Positions 32,754 to 40,487 of a stretch of 41,724 nt of DNA are shown here, piece by piece (position 1 is the stretch's first letter; each line of letters begins with the position of its first letter). The position numbers and the translations under genes were made by a program. The stretch is from NCBI GenBank assembly GCA_015257705.1, contig JABZJR010000001.1:1-41724 (forward strand), given 5' to 3'. Below the pieces are notes generated by a model, which was given only the letters and a program-made list of their open reading frames with translations, ran no database searches and was not told the origin of the DNA. The DNA is from Nanosynbacter sp. (lineage in GTDB: Bacteria; Patescibacteriota; Saccharimonadia; Saccharimonadales; Saccharimonadaceae).

Positions 32754-33156
32754 ATTAAGATTTCTTATCGTTGGCAGCACTAATACAGTGCTAGATTTTG
32801 GCATACTTTTTAGCTTAACAATCTTTTTAAATATCCCAAAAGAGTTTGCTAATTTCATATCAACATTCGTTGCCTTTTTGTTCTCATTTTTTGCAAATAA
32901 AAAATATACTTTCAAGTCAACATCCCAAAACTTGAAAAAACAATTTCTTTTATTTGCCGCAGTCACGCTATTCGGTTTATGGGTAATTCAGACAATTATT
33001 ATCGCTATTATCACACCGATATTTATAAACTTTGGATTAAATAAATCACTAGCTCTATTAATTAGCAAACTAGCCGCCACAGTAGTCAGCCTCGTCTGGA
33101 ATTACGTTCTATACTCCAGGATAGTCTTTAAAGATGCTAAGAACTCTTCTGACTAA
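32722..33156 (+). CDS. GtrA family membrane protein (putative lipid-linked sugar flippase)
   Basis: The protein has 144 residues and four membrane helices. The N-terminal LRFLIVGSTNTVLDFGILFS and the second-helix FANFISTFVAFLFSFFANKKYTF with its basic end are hallmarks of GtrA/DPMS flippase-like proteins. GAGGAG four bases before the ATG lies inside the gtrB-like gene. The 3' end overlaps the convergent khpB gene by 20 bases. Confidence 0.9.
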   Translation: MQEILKKHADKLRFLIVGSTNTVLDFGILFSLTIFLNIPKEFANFISTFVAFLFSFFANKKYTFKSTSQNLKKQFLLFAAVTLFGLWVIQTIIIAIITPIFINFGLNKSLALLISKLAATVVSLVWNYVLYSRIVFKDAKNSSD

Positions 33157-33598
33157 TAATCAGCCGTCGTTCGCGACCTTCACCTTCAGAATGCGTATCA
33201 ATATCGCTATATTCACCAGCCAAGTGATGTACTGTCCAGCGATCAGCAGCATTCAAATCTACCACCTTTGACTCGCCAGTTCGACGAACTTCTTCAATCC
33301 AGCCGCGCGCCTTTTCGGCAATTTTTTCAGCATGCTGCTTTTTATAGTCCGCAATATCCAAATTCACCCGAACAGTTGACGCTTCTTTATGGCGAAGTGC
33401 CGTCGACAAAAGATTCTGAATACTACGCAATGTTTCCGCATTTCTACCGATTAGAATACTACTTCGCTCGCTATGCGGAATTGAAGCTACAACAATTCCA
33501 TCTTCGATTTTTACTGAAACTTCCAGATTCAAGTCAAAGAATGTTAGCAAATCCTCTAAATATTTTTTTACAAATTCAACCGTTTCAATTTGGTCCAT
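33137..33598 (-). CDS. khpB: KH-R3H RNA-binding protein KhpB (Jag/EloR)
   Basis: The protein has 153 residues. A KH-like domain (~25-80) includes SSILIGRNAETLRSIQNLL, and a C-terminal R3H domain (~90-150) contains a basic helix (DYKKQHAEKIAEKARGWIEEV) and the HH-containing VHHLAGEYSDIDTHSEG with RERRLII. It lacks the N-terminal Jag_N domain of the ~205-residue Bacillus protein. In Gram-positives KhpB binds RNA and affects cell elongation and wall synthesis. It follows yidC by nine bases with AGGAGG as ribosome binding site. This order is the standard one near oriC. Confidence 0.92.
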   Translation of the reverse strand: MDQIETVEFVKKYLEDLLTFFDLNLEVSVKIEDGIVVASIPHSERSSILIGRNAETLRSIQNLLSTALRHKEASTVRVNLDIADYKKQHAEKIAEKARGWIEEVRRTGESKVVDLNAADRWTVHHLAGEYSDIDTHSEGEGRERRLIISQKSS

Positions 33599-33607
33599 AA
33601 ATCCTCC

Positions 33608-34528
33608 TTAATCCTTAGCCTTGATCCGAGTTACCCTGGCCTCTGTAGCCTTTTTAACACGTTTGTCGATTTTTGTCGATGCTTTAGATTTTTGAGATGA
33701 TTTTTTATCTGCAATTTCTTGCATTTCTTTAGAGTCTTGTTTGAAGATGATATAGTTCTGGAGATATCCCACGGCGCTAGCTGTCGTCAAATAAAGCGCC
33801 AAAGCTGCCGGCAAATACACAATCACGAAGAACATCATTACTGGCATAAATTTCATCATTTTTCGCGTCATAATAGCATTTACTTCCGCCTGATCTGCCT
33901 CTTTTCCATCGCCAGCCTCAGCTAAAATGTCACGCAATTTACGATTGCTGTCAGATTGGGGCGACAATTGTTTTGAAGTTAAATATTGCAAATATGCCGC
34001 AACTGCCGCCAAAATAACCAAGCCAACAACAATTCCATTCTTTGATACCGCGTGTTGCGTCAAATCTATAATTCCCAGGAAATTCTGATTAAATTGATCT
34101 GGATTATTTACTAGATTATTAGCAACCGGTAGATTTTTCATAAAATCATAAACATATTTTCCTAAGTCGGCGCGACTGGAAACGAAAATCTGCACCACTC
34201 GATACATCGCAATCAAAATTGGCAGCTGAATAATCATAACGCCAATTGAACCAAAGGCACTGACGTTGTGTTTTTTATAAAGCTCCACCATCGCTAAGTT
34301 GCGCATTTGTGGATTTTTTGCGTACTGTTTTTTGATCTTCACTAGCTCTGGCTGCATTTTACGCATTGCCTTTGCTTGATGAAGCTGCTTCTTAATTAGC
34401 GGCCAAAGTAAAAGTCTTACAATAATCGTAAAGATAATGACGCTAACACCAAAATCCGGAATCAGACTATAAATAGCCATTAGCAAATTTAAAATCGGTC
34501 GAACAATAAACTCATCAAAAAAATTCAT
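33608..34528 (-). CDS. yidC: Membrane protein insertase YidC/Oxa1
   Basis: The protein has 306 residues and five membrane helices: one near the N-terminus, then the conserved IIFTIIVRLLLWPLIKKQ with the Arg of the hydrophilic groove, a cytoplasmic hairpin (QAKAMRKMQPELVKIKKQY), and three C-terminal helices (LPILIAMYRVV; the middle QYLTSKQLSP region; FMPVMMFFVIVYLPAALALY). It lacks the large P1 domain of Gram-negative YidC. The basic C-tail (KKSSQKSKASTKIDKRVKK) suits ribosome contact. It has its own leaderless-type promoter. Confidence 0.95.
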   Translation of the reverse strand: MNFFDEFIVRPILNLLMAIYSLIPDFGVSVIIFTIIVRLLLWPLIKKQLHQAKAMRKMQPELVKIKKQYAKNPQMRNLAMVELYKKHNVSAFGSIGVMIIQLPILIAMYRVVQIFVSSRADLGKYVYDFMKNLPVANNLVNNPDQFNQNFLGIIDLTQHAVSKNGIVVGLVILAAVAAYLQYLTSKQLSPQSDSNRKLRDILAEAGDGKEADQAEVNAIMTRKMMKFMPVMMFFVIVYLPAALALYLTTASAVGYLQNYIIFKQDSKEMQEIADKKSSQKSKASTKIDKRVKKATEARVTRIKAKD

Positions 34529-34534
34529 GTCTTA

Positions 34535-34540
34535 ATTATA
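34535..34540 (-). promoter_or_regulatory. -10 box of yidC (leaderless)
   Basis: TATAAT on the minus strand lies six bases before ATG 34528, in the 24-base gap after rnpA. Confidence 0.65.
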
Positions 34541-34552
34541 ACAAAAAAGCGC

Positions 34553-34900
34553 CTATTTATACAGTTGAGCTTGAGAGAAAAGATTCTTTATTGTCTGTTT
34601 TAGATCTTTATGTGGCATAGATAAAACTTCCGCTGAAAATATAATAACAGCCACGTCTTGATCATTTTTCATATTAGGTAGCTCCAAGCGAATAATTTCA
34701 TAAATACGTCGACGTATACGATTCCGACGCACCGCTGATTTTAGGACTTTTTTACTAACAACAACCGCAAATCTGCTGTGATTTCGATATGGGTTTTTCA
34801 CGTATTTTATCGTGGCTATAGACGAACGAACCGCTTGCCCATTTTTATAGACAAACTTAAGACTGCCATGACCATGAAACCGATTACATTGTTGTAACAT
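34553..34900 (-). CDS. rnpA: Ribonuclease P protein component
   Basis: The protein has 115 residues. The family RNR region is clear: FAVVVSKKVLKSAVRRNRIR followed by RRIYEIIR. The N-terminal NRFHGHGSLKFVYKNG matches the substrate-binding face. It pairs with the RNase P RNA (not in this window) to mature tRNA 5' ends. It lies between rpmH and yidC in the conserved order. Confidence 0.95.
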   Translation of the reverse strand: MLQQCNRFHGHGSLKFVYKNGQAVRSSIATIKYVKNPYRNHSRFAVVVSKKVLKSAVRRNRIRRRIYEIIRLELPNMKNDQDVAVIIFSAEVLSMPHKDLKQTIKNLFSQAQLYK

Positions 34901-34908
34901 ATTTTACA

Positions 34909-34914
34909 ATTATA
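34909..34914 (-). promoter_or_regulatory. -10 box of rnpA, abutting the rpmH terminator
   Basis: TATAAT on the minus strand lies eight bases before ATG 34900. It begins two bases after the T-tract of the rpmH terminator. Confidence 0.62.
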
Positions 34915-34916
34915 TC

Positions 34917-34943
34917 AAAAAATCCCGCCTTCATCGACGGGAT
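34917..34943 (-). terminator. Rho-independent terminator of rpmH
   Basis: On the minus strand ATCCCG (34943-34938) pairs with CGGGAT (34927-34922) across a 10-base loop, followed by a TTTTTT tract (34922-34917). It lies 16 bases after the rpmH stop. Confidence 0.8.
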
Positions 34944-34959
34944 AATTTTTAGCTATCAA

Positions 34960-35097
34960 TTAAATAGCAATTTTAGCGCGACCCTTTAGGCGGCGGCGCT
35001 TCAAAACCATCCTACCAGCCTTGGTAGAAACTCGTGCCCTAAAACCATGCGTCTTTGCACGGTGTCGGGTGTGTGGTTGAAATGTTCGCTTTGGCAT
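34960..35097 (-). CDS. rpmH: Ribosomal protein bL34
   Basis: This is a very short gene of 45 residues. The product starts [20 protein letters not shown] and ends GRAKIAI; the middle [18 protein letters not shown] is the conserved bL34 core. It is a component of the large ribosomal subunit. TATACT (35113-35108) precedes the ATG by ten bases. It sits next to dnaA in the opposite direction, as is typical of bacterial origins. Confidence 0.97.
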   Translation of the reverse strand: MPKRTFQPHTRHRAKTHGFRARVSTKAGRMVLKRRRLKGRAKIAI

Positions 35098-35107
35098 ATC
35101 AACAAAT

Positions 35108-35113
35108 AGTATA
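35108..35113 (-). promoter_or_regulatory. -10 box of rpmH
   Basis: TATACT on the minus strand ends ten bases before ATG 35097, predicting a leader of only a few bases. Confidence 0.55.
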
Positions 35114-35279
35114 TATTCTTTCAGTACTTTTTGCAAGTCGACAATGACTTTTCCACTATCGACGTATATTTTTCCACAGTTTTAACAGATGAGAATTTTA
35201 ATTGTGGAAAACTCCACCCCTGTTTTGAATAGTAATATTTCTACTACGTTTATACTTGTGGAAAACTTCCCTTATTTGC

Positions 35280-35285
35280 TATAGT
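35280..35285 (+). promoter_or_regulatory. -10 box of dnaA
   Basis: TATAGT lies 35 bases before the GTG start of dnaA. A GAGGGAG ribosome binding site follows before the GTG. Unlike many genes here, dnaA has a leader. Confidence 0.5.
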
Positions 35286-35320
35286 AAAGATAGTTAACAG
35301 GATTTGAGGGAGTAATTTTC

Positions 35321-36676
35321 GTGGATAGTCATGCGGTTTGGCAGGGTGTTTTAGGTGAGATTGAAGTAACTGTATCGTCTTCGTCATTTACTGCGTGGTT
35401 CAAAAATACCAAATTGGAAATAATCTCCGACAAAGAAGTTCTTATAATTGCGCCGAATATTTTTGCTAGGACTCAACTTGAAAAGCGATTTCATCCGCAA
35501 ATATTAGAGGCCTTGGCTCATAACGGTATTAATGCCCCGTCTATTTCTTATAACGTCGAATCTAGCAATAAAAAACCGCGCGTTAATCGTGAAGTTGATA
35601 AAAGTGGACAACAAGAAACAGCGAAGCCGCTGATTTTACCATCGAGGAAATCCCATTCAAGTAATCTTAATCCCAGGTATACGTTTGACAACTTCATTGT
35701 TGGCTCAAGTAACGATTTGGCCTATGCTGCCTGCCAAGCGGTCGCCGCACATCCAGGAGAAAAATATAATCCACTCTATCTTTACGGCGGTTCTGGACTT
35801 GGTAAAACTCACTTAATGCAGGCTGTTGGCAACGAGATAGTTAAAAAACAGCCTTCGGCGCGCGTGCTTTACATCACTACGGAAACGTTTGTTAATGAGT
35901 TTCTGGATTCCATTCGTTTCAAGAAAAAAGGTTTTTCCGATAAATATCGCAATGTCGATGTATTGATTGTTGATGATATGCAGTTTATCGCTGGGAAAGA
36001 AAAAACTCAGGACGAATTTTTCCATACATTTAACGATCTTCATCAGAACAATAAGCAAATCATTATTAGCTCAGATAAACCACCAAAAAGTATTCCTACT
36101 CTAACCGATCGTTTGCGTAGTCGATTTGAATGGGGTATGGCAATTGATATTCAGATGCCCGATTATGAAACTCGTTGCGCCATCGTTAAGGCGAAAGCTG
36201 AGCTAAGCAACACCGAACTAGATTCCGATGTTGTAGAATATCTGGCGACCAATTTTAAGACAAACATTCGCGAGCTGGAAGGCGCTTTGAATCGACTACT
36301 TGCTTATGCGGAAATGCAGAATTTCACTCCTGATTTAGCGGCAGCTGAAGGAATTTTGGGAGATATTAAACGCAATAGACCGCAACATATAACCGCCAAA
36401 CAAATAATTGATAAGACGGCGCGATATTATAATATTGACGTGAAAGATATGTGCTCATCCAGACGGGATAAATTTATCGCGATGCCAAGGCAAATTGCGA
36501 TGTTCCTTCTGCGTAGTGAACTGAAAATGAGTTTTCCGAAAATTGCCCAAGAACTTGGACGAAAGGACCACACGACCGCTATGCATTCAATTGAAAAAAT
36601 CACCAAGGAAAGTCTTACTAACGTCAGTATTCGCGAACAAATTAACGACATTAAGGATAAATTATATGTTCATTAA
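35321..36676 (+). CDS. dnaA: Chromosomal replication initiator protein DnaA
   Basis: The protein has 451 residues. Domain I is at 1-75 (VWQGVLGEIEVTVSSSSFTAWF) and the linker at ~80-115. Domain III AAA+ starts at RYTFDNFIVGSSN, with Walker A GGSGLGKT (156-163), Walker B VDVLIVDDMQF, and TDRLRSRFEWG for sensor/box VII. Domain IV has CSSRRDKFIAMPRQIAMFLL and the DnaA signature RKDHTTAMHSI. It binds the boxes on both sides of the gene and opens the origin. The start is GTG with GAGGGAG upstream. Confidence 0.97.
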   Translation: MDSHAVWQGVLGEIEVTVSSSSFTAWFKNTKLEIISDKEVLIIAPNIFARTQLEKRFHPQILEALAHNGINAPSISYNVESSNKKPRVNREVDKSGQQETAKPLILPSRKSHSSNLNPRYTFDNFIVGSSNDLAYAACQAVAAHPGEKYNPLYLYGGSGLGKTHLMQAVGNEIVKKQPSARVLYITTETFVNEFLDSIRFKKKGFSDKYRNVDVLIVDDMQFIAGKEKTQDEFFHTFNDLHQNNKQIIISSDKPPKSIPTLTDRLRSRFEWGMAIDIQMPDYETRCAIVKAKAELSNTELDSDVVEYLATNFKTNIRELEGALNRLLAYAEMQNFTPDLAAAEGILGDIKRNRPQHITAKQIIDKTARYYNIDVKDMCSSRRDKFIAMPRQIAMFLLRSELKMSFPKIAQELGRKDHTTAMHSIEKITKESLTNVSIREQINDIKDKLYVH

Positions 36677-36921
36677 TTGTGGAAAAGCTGTGCAGATGTT
36701 GTGTTTTCGCGGTGACTTACTAACACACAGATCTGTGGAAAGAAAACGACAAGTCGGCAGACAGTGGAATAATGCACAAATATCCACTATAAAGTCCACA
36801 AATAGCACACAGAGTTTTCCACCTATTTTATCGCCGCTTCACCCCTGTTTGAACACATTTTTTACCCAGTTTCCACAGCACCTATTACTATTAAGACTAA
36901 TTAAAAATTAAGGAAAGTATA
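36677..36921. other. dnaA-dnaN intergenic region, likely oriC
   Basis: This is a 245-base AT-rich stretch with TGTGGAAAA at 36678-36686, TGTGGAAAG at 36734-36742, TTTTCCACC at 36815-36823, GTTTCCACA at 36869-36877 and weaker copies at 36763-36771 and 36780-36788. Next to the last box come GCAC (36878-36881) and CTATTACTATTA (36882-36893). Read 3' to 5' on the other strand, the latter gives GAT-AAT-GAT-AAT, the pattern of DnaA-trios in basal unwinding elements. AT-rich DNA follows up to dnaN. Confidence 0.75.
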
Positions 36922-38019
36922 ATGAAAGTATCAGTCACCCAAGAAAAACTTGCAAAAGCACTTAATCTAATCAAAGATATTGCATCAAGTCGTAATGAGC
37001 TGCCGATATTGAATAATATTTTACTTCGTACTGATGGAGGAAGGTTATTGATTGCTGGAACGAATTTGGAAATTGCTTCTACTCAATACATTGGTGCGAA
37101 AATTGAAGATCATGGATCTATTACAATACCTGCCCGATTGGTATCAGAATTTATTACAAACTTACCAAGCGGCCTAGTGGAACTTGAAACCAAAAACGAA
37201 CATTTGCATATAACTTCAGGAAAATTCTCATCAGTTATCAATGGCGTGGTGGCTGACGAATATCCTGAGCTGCCTACAATTGACGAAAAGACCGCTATAC
37301 AATATGAAATTGATGTTGATGATTTAAAGAAAGCTATAGTCCAAACGAAGTTGGCTGTCAGCTCTGACGTCACGCGAGCAGTTCTTACAGGAGTTTATTG
37401 GCATAATTATGAAGGATCGCTATACTTAGCCGCTACTGATGGTTATAGGCTGGCGGAAAAGCGTCTAATAAAGTCAGATAATGAAGTATCGGCTATTATT
37501 CCCGCTTCTACTCTGGCGGAAGTCAGTAAGAGTGTTGGCGATGAGAAGAAAATTACGGTTCTTTTTGACGATTCTCAAGTTTGTTTTAAGACGGGAGATA
37601 TGGAAATTGTTAGCCGATTAATTGATGGGAAATTCCCTGATTATCGCCAATTGATTCCAGCGACTGCGGAAACTGAGATTGTTATTAAGAAGTCTGATTT
37701 TAGTCGAGTTACGAAAATTGCGGCGTTATTTGCACGTGAATCTGGTGGTGGAATTACAATTACCGCATCAGAGGAAAATTCCCTGCTTTCTATTCATTCG
37801 ATTGCGTCTGAGCTTGGCGAGAACACTTCAGAGGCAACAGCTAAAATATCCGCAGATGGTCAAGTAACGCTTAATTCACGCTACCTAACGGAGGTTTTGA
37901 ATATTATTGACGCGGATGAAATCGTATTCTCATTTAATGGCAAATTGTCGCCGTGCGTAATTCGCGAGCAGGTAAAAAATCCTGATTATACGCATATTAT
38001 TATGCCGCTTAAGAGCTAG
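36922..38019 (+). CDS. dnaN: DNA polymerase III beta subunit (sliding clamp)
   Basis: The protein has 365 residues with the three-fold clamp repeat. The N-terminal domain runs from MKVSVTQEKLAKAL (LPILNNILLRTDGGRLLIAGTNLE), the middle has VYWHNYEGSLYLAATDGYRLAEKR, and the end is SPCVIREQVKNPDYTHIIMP with LKS. It encircles DNA and holds polymerase. AAGGA lies nine bases before the ATG. The last 11 bases overlap the convergent gene at 38009. Confidence 0.96.
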   Translation: MKVSVTQEKLAKALNLIKDIASSRNELPILNNILLRTDGGRLLIAGTNLEIASTQYIGAKIEDHGSITIPARLVSEFITNLPSGLVELETKNEHLHITSGKFSSVINGVVADEYPELPTIDEKTAIQYEIDVDDLKKAIVQTKLAVSSDVTRAVLTGVYWHNYEGSLYLAATDGYRLAEKRLIKSDNEVSAIIPASTLAEVSKSVGDEKKITVLFDDSQVCFKTGDMEIVSRLIDGKFPDYRQLIPATAETEIVIKKSDFSRVTKIAALFARESGGGITITASEENSLLSIHSIASELGENTSEATAKISADGQVTLNSRYLTEVLNIIDADEIVFSFNGKLSPCVIREQVKNPDYTHIIMPLKS

Positions 38020-38659
38020 TAGAAAACGGAGATAATCTGGAGGCTGTTTCTGATAAAATATCTTCTGGTATATCTTTAGTGTTGTATATAGTATTGATTA
38101 TTTGTGGCTTAGTTTTAATCACCCATTTGTTATTTTCTTTCTTCAGAATAACAGTGTATATATCGCCAGAATTTCTATCTATAACCCCGCGCTGATAACT
38201 AGCTGCATACCAGTCCGCGTCATTTCCTAGAATAATTTCTTTCTGGAGAATGAAAGACGATCTTAACTCTGGATATTTGGCAAATAATACCTCTGAAATA
38301 TCACTTCTGTATTCATTTATTTTACTAGACATGAATTTTTGGCTATATTCAGTTTTTATAGATATATTTTCATCCGATCCTTTTACGGCAAATTCCGTGG
38401 AATTCTCATTGATAGAACCAGATTTAGATGATGTTTTTATTATGTATTTGCCGTCTGATAACTGTATCTTAGAATTACCGTTTATCGACGTAATTTTGGA
38501 AGTGCTTTTGCCTGTGTTGCGATATATTTTCGCTGATAGGTTTTCCTTGTCGAAAGTTATAGATATAGTATGTGTTGGCTGGATGAACATAATCGCTAGC
38601 AATATTAACGTTAATATTGCTAATGTAATGCCGCCGATGATAATATTCCTTCGATTCAT
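38009..38659 (-). CDS. Single-pass membrane protein of unknown function
   Basis: The protein has 216 residues. One N-terminal helix (~5-27) is followed by an outside region: a beta-rich part (~33-100, like a small PEGA-type fold with SDGKYIIKTSSKSGS) and a more mixed end (~105-216, DADWYAASYQRGVID, NKWVIKTKPQIINTIY). I do not recognise a family. It is the last gene of the five-gene wall-hydrolase operon and starts two bases after the previous stop. It could be a structural partner of the PEGA-like protein. Confidence 0.65.
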   Translation of the reverse strand: MNRRNIIIGGITLAILTLILLAIMFIQPTHTISITFDKENLSAKIYRNTGKSTSKITSINGNSKIQLSDGKYIIKTSSKSGSINENSTEFAVKGSDENISIKTEYSQKFMSSKINEYRSDISEVLFAKYPELRSSFILQKEIILGNDADWYAASYQRGVIDRNSGDIYTVILKKENNKWVIKTKPQIINTIYNTKDIPEDILSETASRLSPFSTSS

Positions 38660-38661
38660 AA

Positions 38662-39270
38662 TTACTCCGTAAATGTATTAGCGTAGTTTCTAAATGTAAT
38701 ATTTAGTTTTGATGGATTAAATCCCTGCTCTTTAATCTTATTGATAGCGGCATTTCTATATCCTTCTATAGTATCGATTTCTACGATAACTCCATTCTTA
38801 CGGTTAGGGTCTGCCTTATATCCAATTGAATAGATTAAGTTTTTTATTGGTAATTTTTTAATTATAGGATTGGCGTCTTCTAGCTTTTTTTGTTCATTAG
38901 CAAGTCTGTCTGTTGTAGCTCTGTCTATTTCTGACGTTTTAGACGAAGACTGTAATTCTTTAATAGCTTTCTCTGTCGTGGGTGTGAGTGCAAAAATTAT
39001 CCTTAACGGATTATCCTTCTTTACTTCGACGTTAATATTTTCATCCTTAAAGCCACTTCTTGATGCCTTAAAATCGTATGTTCCTGGTTTTAAATATACA
39101 ACTTGCGAGCCGATAAATTTTTGATTGCCAGTAGTGATTTCAGCCTTATCGGGTGAGGTTAGCAGGTAAACTGGAGTGGTGTCATGTCTATTTACGTAGG
39201 TTATGACGCCATATACTAATGTACTGGCTGATAATAATATTAATATAATGCTGATCACTTTTTTATTCAT
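38662..39270 (-). CDS. Membrane-anchored PEGA-like domain protein
   Basis: The protein has 202 residues. One helix (~5-25) is followed by a PEGA-like beta domain (~35-95: TSPDKAEITTGNQKFIG, VVYLKPGTYDFKASRSGFKD, then INVEVKKDNPLRIIFAL), a helical spacer (~98-135) and an alpha/beta end (~140-200, LIYSIGYKADPNRKNGVIVE) resembling a small ferredoxin-like fold. PEGA modules are usually surface structural or glycan-contact units. The start overlaps the hydrolase stop (TAATG), so the two are translated together. Confidence 0.7.
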   Translation of the reverse strand: MNKKVISIILILLSASTLVYGVITYVNRHDTTPVYLLTSPDKAEITTGNQKFIGSQVVYLKPGTYDFKASRSGFKDENINVEVKKDNPLRIIFALTPTTEKAIKELQSSSKTSEIDRATTDRLANEQKKLEDANPIIKKLPIKNLIYSIGYKADPNRKNGVIVEIDTIEGYRNAAINKIKEQGFNPSKLNITFRNYANTFTE

Positions 39271-40487
39271 TACTTTTTCCTAAACCAAGTTACGCTCGGT
39301 GATGTTAAACTTTCACTGCCTGCTTTTGGGGCGTATTCACACTGTGAGGCGGATGCTATATTTGAATCAAATCCTTCTATGTTACCAACATAAACAAATG
39401 TATGTCCTGGACTATGAGCGACATCTCCAGGTTTAAGGTCGGCTACGTTAATTGAGCTACCATTACCGAGAGTCTGCCAGTTAGCCTCTGCCCATGCTCT
39501 CTGTACGCTAGTTGGGCCAGCCTTACCGTTTTCGCCTCCGTAATTGTAATTCTTATCAAATCCGCTGTCGTGTAGTAGTGTAGTCACAAACGCACCACAG
39601 TCCACACCGCCTCCAAAACAAGAATCTCCAGTGAATCTGTTCTCACTTTTCGCCTTTTCTATAGCTTCTGCGTATTCAGGTTTTTTGTCTGTACGAACCT
39701 TTTTTTCTGGCCAAGCATAACGTTTGACATAGCTAGTAAAGTCACCACCATTTGATGAAGAGCATCCTCCTCCGCTTCCGCCCGTACCATTAAACCTTTC
39801 ATAGATTTTTTGTGCAGCGGTACCGCGTATATTTTTAACCTCATCTTTTGTCATTGCTGATTTTTCAAAATCGTCATGCCAAAAAACAGTGGCGTCATCA
39901 ACTGTTTTCAGGGTTTTTAACAATTCCCATGAGTTCGAAGCGGTACCAAATCCAGAAGCTGTGACCGGTCTTTCTTTTCCCTCTTGCACTAAATACTCTA
40001 ATTCAAAGATTAATAGTTTGTCGTTATCTTCTACTGGAATAGAATCGACCATGCCCTTGTCGTTAGGCGCGCCGCCATATTCTTGGCTATAATATTTTTT
40101 TAGCTCAGATGGTATTTTGTTAGCTATCTGCGTTCGCCTCCCGAATGTCCACTGGGCGAGTCCCCAGCCTCCAGATTCCCATCCTTGGCCTACTTCGTGT
40201 CTGGTAGGGCTAAATCCGGATTCTGCTTGAATATTAGCCATCACGCCAGCTGTTTGTTCAGCGCTTAATCCTGCGTTGCGTAAATACCCCCAAATCTTCT
40301 CTTGATTATCAGATCCTGACACTCCATTAGAGGATGATCCGGAACAAGTTGTTGAATCATTTTCTTTATACCAAAGAATATCGTTTGTTACATACGAATC
40401 GGGATATTCTGCCGCCAAAGATACTGGTTGCATAGTAATAGCAAAAGATACAGCAAAGCAAAGAACGATAGATAGCTTTTTATACAT
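39270..40487 (-). CDS. Secreted two-domain peptidoglycan hydrolase: phage-type lysozyme plus CHAP/NlpC-P60-like peptidase
   Basis: The protein has 405 residues. A signal peptide (~1-26, cut after SLAA) precedes a phage tail-lysozyme-like domain (~60-235): AGVMANIQAESGFSP with likely catalytic Glu89, and GGWGLAQWTFGRR. A Gly/Ser linker with Cys follows, then a papain-like amidase domain (~250-385): VDCGAFVTTLLHDSGF (nucleophile Cys297), LKPGDVAHSPGHTFVYVG (His362). Together the two activities would cut both glycan strand and peptide. The upstream gene overlaps by eight bases and the downstream PEGA-like gene is coupled by TAATG. It could remodel the cell's own wall or help attack the host wall. 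Confidence 0.85.
   Translation of the reverse strand: MYKKLSIVLCFAVSFAITMQPVSLAAEYPDSYVTNDILWYKENDSTTCSGSSSNGVSGSDNQEKIWGYLRNAGLSAEQTAGVMANIQAESGFSPTRHEVGQGWESGGWGLAQWTFGRRTQIANKIPSELKKYYSQEYGGAPNDKGMVDSIPVEDNDKLLIFELEYLVQEGKERPVTASGFGTASNSWELLKTLKTVDDATVFWHDDFEKSAMTKDEVKNIRGTAAQKIYERFNGTGGSGGGCSSSNGGDFTSYVKRYAWPEKKVRTDKKPEYAEAIEKAKSENRFTGDSCFGGGVDCGAFVTTLLHDSGFDKNYNYGGENGKAGPTSVQRAWAEANWQTLGNGSSINVADLKPGDVAHSPGHTFVYVGNIEGFDSNIASASQCEYAPKAGSESLTSPSVTWFRKK

Larger units (their letters stand above)
35098..35320. other. rpmH-dnaA intergenic region with DnaA-box cluster (origin candidate, part 1)
   Basis: There are two perfect copies of the 9-mer TGTGGAAAA on the plus strand (35203-35211, 35257-35265), one in the opposite orientation (TTTTCCACA, 35170-35178) and one single-mismatch copy (TTTTCCACT, 35149-35157). 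This is a one-base variant of the classical DnaA box TTATCCACA. The region also holds the divergent rpmH and dnaA promoters. DnaA binding here would at least regulate dnaA itself. Confidence 0.75.

Noticed and set aside
36543..36911. 122-residue plus-strand frame overlapping the end of dnaA
   Set aside because: It crosses the DnaA-box region in another frame, and its composition is not protein-like. A shadow of dnaA and oriC explains it.
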